From Sphingobium boeckii (GTDB lineage Bacteria > Pseudomonadota > Alphaproteobacteria > Sphingomonadales > Sphingomonadaceae), in NCBI RefSeq assembly GCF_014199215.1, contig NZ_JACIJC010000001.1, positions 994,001-1,058,000 of the forward strand: a stretch of DNA of 64,000 nucleotides, given 5' to 3'. Positions within the stretch are counted from its first letter, which is position 1. Each line of letters begins with the position of its first letter. The notes below the pieces were generated by a model. That model did not search any database, was not told the origin of the DNA, and saw only the letters and a program-made list of their open reading frames with translations. Shown piece after piece: positions 59,901 to 64,000 of the stretch. Both the position numbers and the translations under genes were made by a program.

Positions 59901-60032
59901 GGCCTCGATGCCGAACAGCGTCTGCTCGCGCGCCGCGCGAAGTTCCGGCGGCGAGGCCATGGTACCCGCTGCCAGAAGACCTGCCGCGAACCACCGCATT
60001 CGGCGCCGCCGTGAAGATTTCAAATTGCCCAT
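56970..60032 (-). CDS. TonB-dependent transducer with STN domain (lasso peptide uptake)
   Basis: 1020 aa from ATG 60032, preceded by GGGAGGG. After the signal peptide an STN domain (residues about 35-105: LDAALKDYMRITGRQILYPT, DPDRALAQLLAGKPITAVHR) can contact FecR. The plug has IVVTGSHIRG, SVNLRGLGADATLTLVNGRR, RIEVLADGASALYGSDAIGG and VVNVILKRDFEG; the barrel ends LQVKKRW. It is probably the receptor that reimports the cluster's own lasso peptide across the outer membrane and signals to the ECF sigma factor. Ligand assignment is from context. Confidence 0.9.
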   Translation of the reverse strand: MGNLKSSRRRRMRWFAAGLLAAGTMASPPELRAAREQTLFGIEAGSLDAALKDYMRITGRQILYPTALVSGLSAPGVAGVMDPDRALAQLLAGKPITAVHRGRNIYVLVADRSRARPASPPRAKTSRKRPKEIAQPGPQSTEAEVALSTIVVTGSHIRGGANGTSEVITLTATDMERAGVGTVAEAIATLPQNFGGTANEDTTVTGADRTTNNLALASSVNLRGLGADATLTLVNGRRVAGSGGSGDFADLSSIPAAAVQRIEVLADGASALYGSDAIGGVVNVILKRDFEGLESRFRLGSVTTGKSRDVQLGQVGGLHWGSGHALLAYEYQERGALRASDRRYTRSADLRPLGGHDYRLYFSNPGTILLIDPATGGFAPAFAIPSGQNGIGLTAADLIPGPSLSNQRNNTDLLPRQRRHAGYFNIEQEAADALQIYGEARYSHRVFDYRAQGTPALLAVTPSNPYFVSADGSPLTRIAYSFDKDLGPTLVRGRAEALSLTGGTIVRPGGDWQIDAYATYARQIDVSRNSNIANQASYFEALGFTPDDPATAFSTSRDGFFNPFADGAVNSRAMTDFIANGFLDERLRNSLVMGNVIADGSLFTLPGGAVKLAIGAQARGEHFSYGGESRFYTVAPRPIAPQDYDRSIRSAFAELAIPIFGAGNRTAGFERLTLSAAVRHEHYSDFGSTTNPKFGAVWEPIPGLTLRGSYGTSFRAPALTELGARFTVSGTQLPNVGGGTLQALIMSGGNTALKPETARSLNFGMRIAPPNWGGFSTEISYFDTRFRDRIAQPVTEQILQALTNPVFSPFVTFVNPVSSVADRQRVEALLAEPGAVASVLLPVENYRAIIDSRYVNTATVWVRGMDVSVSNTLRLGGDSLALSANASLLFDYRDRVTPTSVVVERVGTLGNPVDLRARASAHWTHGDFGAGVTVNYVGRYTDTISVPARPISDWAGFDLQLRYEPQTPSGWRDGLSVALNVQNVFDRDPPFVDRNRGYAYDAANADVLGRFASLQVKKRW

Positions 60033-60179
60033 CCCTTGTCCCTCCCGCTGCCGTCCGAGATATTCGGTCGCTTGTTGCGGGCGGATCGTCCTGTGTTCGA
60101 ACGTCCGCCAAGGAATAAACGAGAGCAAGGGGGGCGGACCCTGAGGGGACCGCGGAAAATTTTTGGCGGGCGTGGTCGC

Positions 60180-61121
60180 CTAGCGTGAGAGCCGGATTGT
60201 TCCATCCGCACGTCGCTCGGCCTTGAGCGGATAGAGTGCGGTCACGGCGTCGACAAAGGCGTCGACATCGCCCGTGTCGAAGCCGCCGTTCACCGTCTCG
60301 CCGGCCAGGTCGGAAGCCGAGAGCGTGATGGTTCTGCTCGTATAGCGATTGACCTCGGCAATCGCCTCGCTGAGCGGCGTCCGGTCGAACAGGATGCGGC
60401 CATTCTTCCATTGCGAGAACAACGTCGCCTTGCCTGGCATGACCCGCCCGCGGGCGTCGATGCTGACGGCCTGACCCGGTGTCAGGCGAATGTTTCCGGT
60501 TTTCCCGGCATGTGTCGGCGCGATTTCGACCGACCCTTCGGTCAGGGCGACCGAGAGTCGATCGGCGCGGGTGCGCATGTCGAACTGGGTTCCGACGGCC
60601 GTCACCGCACCCAGCGCCGCGTGGACGACAAAGGGCCGGGCGCTGTCATGGGCCACATGGAAAGAGGCTTCGCCGCGCGTGAGACGCACATCTCGCCTTG
60701 AGCGGGAGAAATCGACTGCGACGTCGCTGTCGGTATTGAGGTGCAGTCGCGTGCCGTCTTCGAGCTGAACGACGCGCTCTTCACCCACGCCCGTGGTAAA
60801 GCGCGTCTCGGAGCGGGTGAGAACGAACAGACTTGCACCCAGCGCCAGAATGACAAGGCAGGCCATGGCCAGCAGAATTTGCGGTCGCCGTGCCCAGCCA
60901 CGCGGTGCTGCTTGCAGCGCCTGCGCCAAGGCCGCCTTGATGTCGCTGTCATCGCCAAGCGCTTCGGCCTGACGCCAATGCGCGTCCGCTGTCTCATAGG
61001 CCCGGGCATGCAAGGGATCTTTGCGCCATTCGTAAAACGCTTCGAGGACGGCGGAATCGACGGCACGCGCATTCAGCCGCGCCACCCACGCAGCCGCTGC
61101 CTCGCGCACTTGCCTGTCCAT
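60180..61121 (-). CDS. FecR/PupR-type anti-sigma regulator
   Basis: About 313 aa; ATG 61121 is used, but GTG at 61130 is better spaced from GAGG and equally possible. The N-terminal cytoplasmic part (QVREAAAAWVARLNARAVDS, FYEWRKDPLHARAYE) binds the sigma factor. One transmembrane helix follows (ILLAMACLVILALGASLFVL), then the periplasmic FecR domain (TRFTTGVGEERVVQLEDGTR, FHVAHDSARPFVVHAALGAV, TAVGTQFDMRT) and a DUF4974-like C-terminus. It carries the signal from the STN receptor to the sigma factor. Confidence 0.9.
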   Translation of the reverse strand: MDRQVREAAAAWVARLNARAVDSAVLEAFYEWRKDPLHARAYETADAHWRQAEALGDDSDIKAALAQALQAAPRGWARRPQILLAMACLVILALGASLFVLTRSETRFTTGVGEERVVQLEDGTRLHLNTDSDVAVDFSRSRRDVRLTRGEASFHVAHDSARPFVVHAALGAVTAVGTQFDMRTRADRLSVALTEGSVEIAPTHAGKTGNIRLTPGQAVSIDARGRVMPGKATLFSQWKNGRILFDRTPLSEAIAEVNRYTSRTITLSASDLAGETVNGGFDTGDVDAFVDAVTALYPLKAERRADGTIRLSR

Positions 61122-61141
61122 CGCGTCCACTGCCACCAACC

Positions 61142-61672
61142 TCAATCGCGCATCCTGTCGGCACAGATCGCCAGGGCCTTGTTCATGCGCCATTCGACGG
61201 TTTTTACCGAGATGCCGTGATGCTTTGCAATCTCATCATAAGTCATAGGGGTGAAGCGGCTCAGGAGGAAGACGTCTCGCAAGGGCGGCGGGAGCGCGAG
61301 AATGATGGTCTTGAGCGCGAGCAGATATTCCTGATCGGGCGGGGTCGCATCATCGAACAGCCCGGTGTGCACGGCCCTCTGGAGCGTGCGCGCCTCGGAC
61401 GCGGACTGCCGGGCCTTGTCGCGCACGAGATTGCGCGCGATCCTGAGCAACAATGCCTTGGGTTGAAGCCTGGCGTCTTCCTTCTGATAGCGCGCGGCGC
61501 GCAGATAGGTCTCCTGGACGACATCCTCGGGCTCCATGCCCTGAGGCCGGCCCAGCAACGCCACCATTCTGCGCAGCCAGGGCGCGTGCAGCCGATAGAG
61601 TTGCGCCAAGGCCTCGCCGCTTTCAGTGTCCAGCAGCCCCTTGGTCTCCCCGGCGAACCGTGTCTCGCCCAT
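61142..61672 (-). CDS. ECF sigma-70 factor (FecI-like)
   Basis: 176 aa from ATG 61672; upstream in-frame codons are not conserved-looking. Region 2 is LAQLYRLHAPWLRRMVALLG, GMEPEDVVQETYLRAARYQK; region 4 is LPPPLRDVFLLSRFTPMTYD, EIAKHHGISVKTVEWRMNKA. It overlaps or abuts the fecR start. It probably directs transcription of the receptor-isopeptidase operon when the receptor is loaded with peptide, as FecI does for citrate uptake. Confidence 0.9.
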   Translation of the reverse strand: MGETRFAGETKGLLDTESGEALAQLYRLHAPWLRRMVALLGRPQGMEPEDVVQETYLRAARYQKEDARLQPKALLLRIARNLVRDKARQSASEARTLQRAVHTGLFDDATPPDQEYLLALKTIILALPPPLRDVFLLSRFTPMTYDEIAKHHGISVKTVEWRMNKALAICADRMRD

Positions 61673-62338
61673 GCGTCCGTCCCGTTTCCTTGTCCGGGCG
61701 CGCGGCTTCGACCGCCGGGAAATTGCCGCGACACACCTGGCCGTGCGCAGCATGCCGCGCCGGTCGAGGGAGGGACTCATCGTGAAAGGGACGCCTGCGC
61801 ATCCCGATGGTCCTGCACGGGGTTTCCACGCCCCATCACCGGCCAGTCCGGTGACCTGGGAATGATCGCTCAAATGGAATCCCGATGCAAGTGTGGCGCT
61901 AAGCCTGAGGGGAAAGGGGGTCGGGTGTTGGAAATCCCTGCAGGAGAGACCCGCTTCTTCGGCGACGGACCGCTGCCTTGATGATCTCGAAAGACCACCC
62001 CCCGGCTCAAGATCCGACCCTATCCCACGGCACCCGACGCATGATCCATAATAGATCGATCGCGATTGTCGAACGTCAGTCGCAATTCCGGGTCCATTTC
62101 TGCGTGCCGATGCGTCATATTGAGGGTTCCTGCCGGAACCGCCAATCGATCGACTGTTTTGCGCAAACAGCGGGCGGATCCCGGCACTTTACTGTGGGAT
62201 GCCCACACGACTCATAAAAGCGCGGGTCGCCCGTTGGCGCGGACGGGCATGGTGTGGCCGAACGGCCGCTTGTTGCGTGACGCTCTCCAGCGCCGCTCTC
62301 CAGCATCGCCTCTTCTCTGACGCAAGGGGGCGGAGCCT
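61673..62338. other. Non-coding stretch between the lasso locus and the element backbone
   Basis: 666 bp without a recognisable gene; frames here on both strands lack family features. It should hold the sigma operon promoter at its left end. A small hairpin, GGTTCC-TGCC-GGAACC, lies at 62125-62140. Nothing else stands out. Confidence 0.45.
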
Positions 62339-63137
62339 GTGACTGGAATGGAACCCAAGATCGATTGGCGATCCGGTCGAGATTATGCGCATCTTGGCGG
62401 ACTGCCGGGTCCATGCTTCGCCTGGGAATTCCTGCGGCGAAACCAGGCCTATCGAAGCAGCGCGCCACGATCCGACGGGCCTGAAGATCAAGCCGGAATA
62501 CGGATCATCCGGCCAAATCTGGAGGAGGCGCGCTTCTTTGCCCGATGGGGGCTCATCTTTCGCGGACGCGCCGGCATGTGATGCGTCGCGCGCCGCCTGC
62601 TTCTGGCGACCCGAATTGCTTCCCGCCCTGCTGCGGATGCACGCTCTGCCCCCGGGGGGTGGCCAGGGTGACATTACGTTCGATCATGCCGATGTCGTGC
62701 AGGTCTTCTGCGTCGCGCCCTCCGGCGCGGTTTTTCTCGAGCTGCGCGGGGCGCAGGACCGGCTCTGGATCGCGCTTATGTCCGGCGAAATCCGCGCAGG
62801 CGCTTTTCTGCCGCGCTTCACCATCCAGCATATGCCGTGGCTTGAGCCCCAGATGCAGAGCCTGAAGCGCCTGCACAGCCTGGTCCGGACCGGAGCGCTG
62901 ACTGGATCGGCCCTGCACCGGACTGGCCGTGGGGCACGGCTGAGCCTGCTACTGCGCGCTTATGACGCTCAGACAGATGGTGCCAGCCACCAGGATTTTG
63001 CCACGGTCGTCTTCGGAGCCGAAGCGGTCGGGGCGGCGTGGAACGGCGCTTCGGACTTTATGCGATCGCGCGTAAAACGCATGATGCGGACGGCGCGGCA
63101 GCTCGTTGCCGGCGGCTATCGAAGCCTCATCGGATAA
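62339..63137 (+). pseudogene. DUF6499/DUF2285 regulator gene with a frameshift
   Basis: The first frame (GTG 62339 or ATG 62348) reads MEPKIDWRSGRDYAHLGGLP, CFAWEFLRRNQAYR and RFFARWGLIF, the DUF6499 domain. It stops at 62581. Another frame picks up at ADAPACDASRAACFWRPELL and continues with PALLRMHALPPGGGQ, RLWIALMSGEIRAGA and the C-terminal DUF2285 HTH part to 63137. These are one protein in related elements, so a one- or two-base indel near 62555-62570 is likely. Sequencing error or programmed shifting cannot be excluded. It is a backbone gene of this element class. Confidence 0.68.
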
Positions 63138-63269
63138 TCCCGAAAATCGCGCACGCCGTTTTGACGCTCCAGGGTCGTTCTTGGGCCTGCCGTGAATCGA
63201 CCCTGCCGCCGGCGCACCAGACCGTGAATGCGTGGTCCGACGCTGGACCGCATTTTTCAGGAGGGACCG

Positions 63270-63482
63270 ATGCAGGAGGACGAGACGCGTGCGGACAGGG
63301 CGCGCCGGTCATGCCCCTATCTCGACAGCAAGCAGGCCGCTTATCATCTGGGTCTCTCCCATCGCACTCTGGCCAAGATGCGGCTGAACGGCCGCGGGCC
63401 GCGGGTCCGGCGACATGGCCATGTCTGCCGTTACCATATCGACGATCTCGATGCCTGGTCGCGGGACAGTGACGGTGCATAG
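63270..63482 (+). CDS. AlpA/excisionase-type HTH protein
   Basis: 70 aa from ATG 63270, preceded by CAGGAGGG. YLDSKQAAYHLGLSHRTLAK then MRLNGRGPRVRRHGHVCRYH and IDDLDAWSRD is a MerR-like winged helix of the HTH_17 type. Such proteins follow DUF2285 genes in alphaproteobacterial conjugative elements and may control excision or replication genes. The stop overlaps the next start. Confidence 0.82.
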   Translation: MQEDETRADRARRSCPYLDSKQAAYHLGLSHRTLAKMRLNGRGPRVRRHGHVCRYHIDDLDAWSRDSDGA

Positions 63483-63999
63483 GCTCCGATCCCGGGCCGG
63501 TCGGCGCGGCCTGGCCGTGATGTCCTGCGTTGCGTTGGTCTTAACGCTCGTCGCCACCGCATCCAGGCCGCCTCAGCCGCTATTTGTCTGGAACCGCAGC
63601 GCCAGCGCGCCGCGCGGACTCTATCTGGTCTCGCCCGGACAAATGCCCGAGGCCGACGGCATGGTGGCCGCCTGGCTCCCTCAAAGCCTTCGGGGTCTGG
63701 CAGCCAGGCGCCATTATCTGCCGGCGAACGTCCCGCTTGTGAAGCGCGCGGCGGCGCTCGAAGGCGATATCGTCTGCGCCCAAGGTGCTGAGATCAGGGT
63801 CAATGGCCAGTGGGTCGCAACGCGCAGGCGGGTGGACGCTGGTGGTAGATCGATGCCCGTCTGGACCGGTTGCGAGAAGCTCGGCGAGGGCGATCTCTTT
63901 CTTCTCATGGACGCATCCGGATCGTTCGACGGCCGCTATTTCGGTGTGACGCGGCGCGCTGATCTGATCGGCAAGGCGCGGCTGTTATGGCCCGATTGA
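63475..63999 (+). CDS. traF: TraF-type S26 signal peptidase
   Basis: 174 aa from GTG 63475, overlapping the HTH gene by 8 bp; ATG 63520 is an alternative. After a hydrophobic N-terminus (LAVMSCVALVLTLVATASR) come the catalytic Ser region (NRSASAPRGLYLV) and the Lys region (VPLVKRAAALEGDIVCA), then DSFDGRYFG-like ASGSFDGRYFGVTR. This is the S26C/TraF pattern; in RP4 TraF processes and cyclises the TrbC pilin. It ends at the window edge and is complete. Confidence 0.87.
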   Translation: MHRLRSRAGRRGLAVMSCVALVLTLVATASRPPQPLFVWNRSASAPRGLYLVSPGQMPEADGMVAAWLPQSLRGLAARRHYLPANVPLVKRAAALEGDIVCAQGAEIRVNGQWVATRRRVDAGGRSMPVWTGCEKLGEGDLFLLMDASGSFDGRYFGVTRRADLIGKARLLWPD

Positions 64000-64000
64000 A

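Noticed and set aside
1-64000. CRISPR arrays, tRNA and rRNA genes
   Set aside because: No regularly spaced repeats and no recognisable tRNA or rRNA sequence were found by reading; small RNA genes could have been missed.

Overview
The window is GC-rich, densely coded alphaproteobacterial DNA. It most resembles accessory DNA of a sphingomonad (Sphingomonadaceae): it has a Tn4371/plasmid-type tra-trb conjugation cluster with DUF2274, DUF2285 and TraF-type genes, several TonB-dependent receptors, a MucR-like regulator, and a lasso peptide locus with an isopeptidase. No rRNA, tRNA or core housekeeping operon was seen. The genus is not determinable from the sequence alone.

Layout. (1) 1-6.6 kb: the 3' end of an AAA_13-type ATPase gene, then a YhaO/SbcD-like nuclease and a YhaN/SbcC-like SMC ATPase, then two small unknown genes, the second AT-rich. 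(2) 6.7-14.0 kb: a tightly overlapping operon with a sigma-70 region-4-like protein, an XRE-like HTH protein, an ImmA/IrrE metallopeptidase fused to a UvrD helicase, a three-domain ubiquitin-like protein, a ThiF/E1-like enzyme and a DUF6527 protein. This is a predicted bacterial ubiquitin-like conjugation system. (3) 14.0-19.0 kb, minus strand then plus: a dGTPase, a DnaQ-type exonuclease with a BRCT-like tail, and DinB with a LexA box in front, then a fused MNT-HEPN protein. (4) 19.2-31.3 kb: traG, a CopG-like gene, trbBCDEJLFGI and DUF2274, which form the mating-pair apparatus.

(5) 31.3-34.3 kb: a scarred region with a TetR regulator, a truncated second TetR gene, a frameshifted and truncated hipBA pair, a truncated acetyltransferase gene and an IS3-family remnant. 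(6) 34.3-45.9 kb: a catabolic-looking module with DUF3089 and alpha/beta hydrolases, two paralogous VOC proteins, a phytanoyl-CoA-type dioxygenase, a PepSY membrane protein, a TonB receptor and an IclR regulator. It ends in IS3 orfA debris and a 5'-truncated glycerate kinase gene. (7) 45.9-49.9 kb: small element-type genes with an SRAP protein, a secreted SNase-like nuclease, a MucR-like regulator and an exported protein.

(8) 50.4-61.7 kb: a complete lasso peptide locus. Plus-strand GntR regulator, precursor A (38 aa), fused B1-B2 protease and C cyclase genes converge on a minus-strand operon of ECF sigma factor, FecR, STN-TonB receptor and AtxE2-type isopeptidase. (9) 62.3-64 kb: the conjugative backbone resumes with a frameshifted DUF6499/DUF2285 gene, an AlpA-like HTH gene and a TraF-type S26 peptidase.

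The two systems most worth study are the ubiquitin-like operon with its peptidase-helicase fusion, and the lasso peptide locus. For the latter an 18-residue core with an Ala1-Glu9 ring can be read directly from the sequence.
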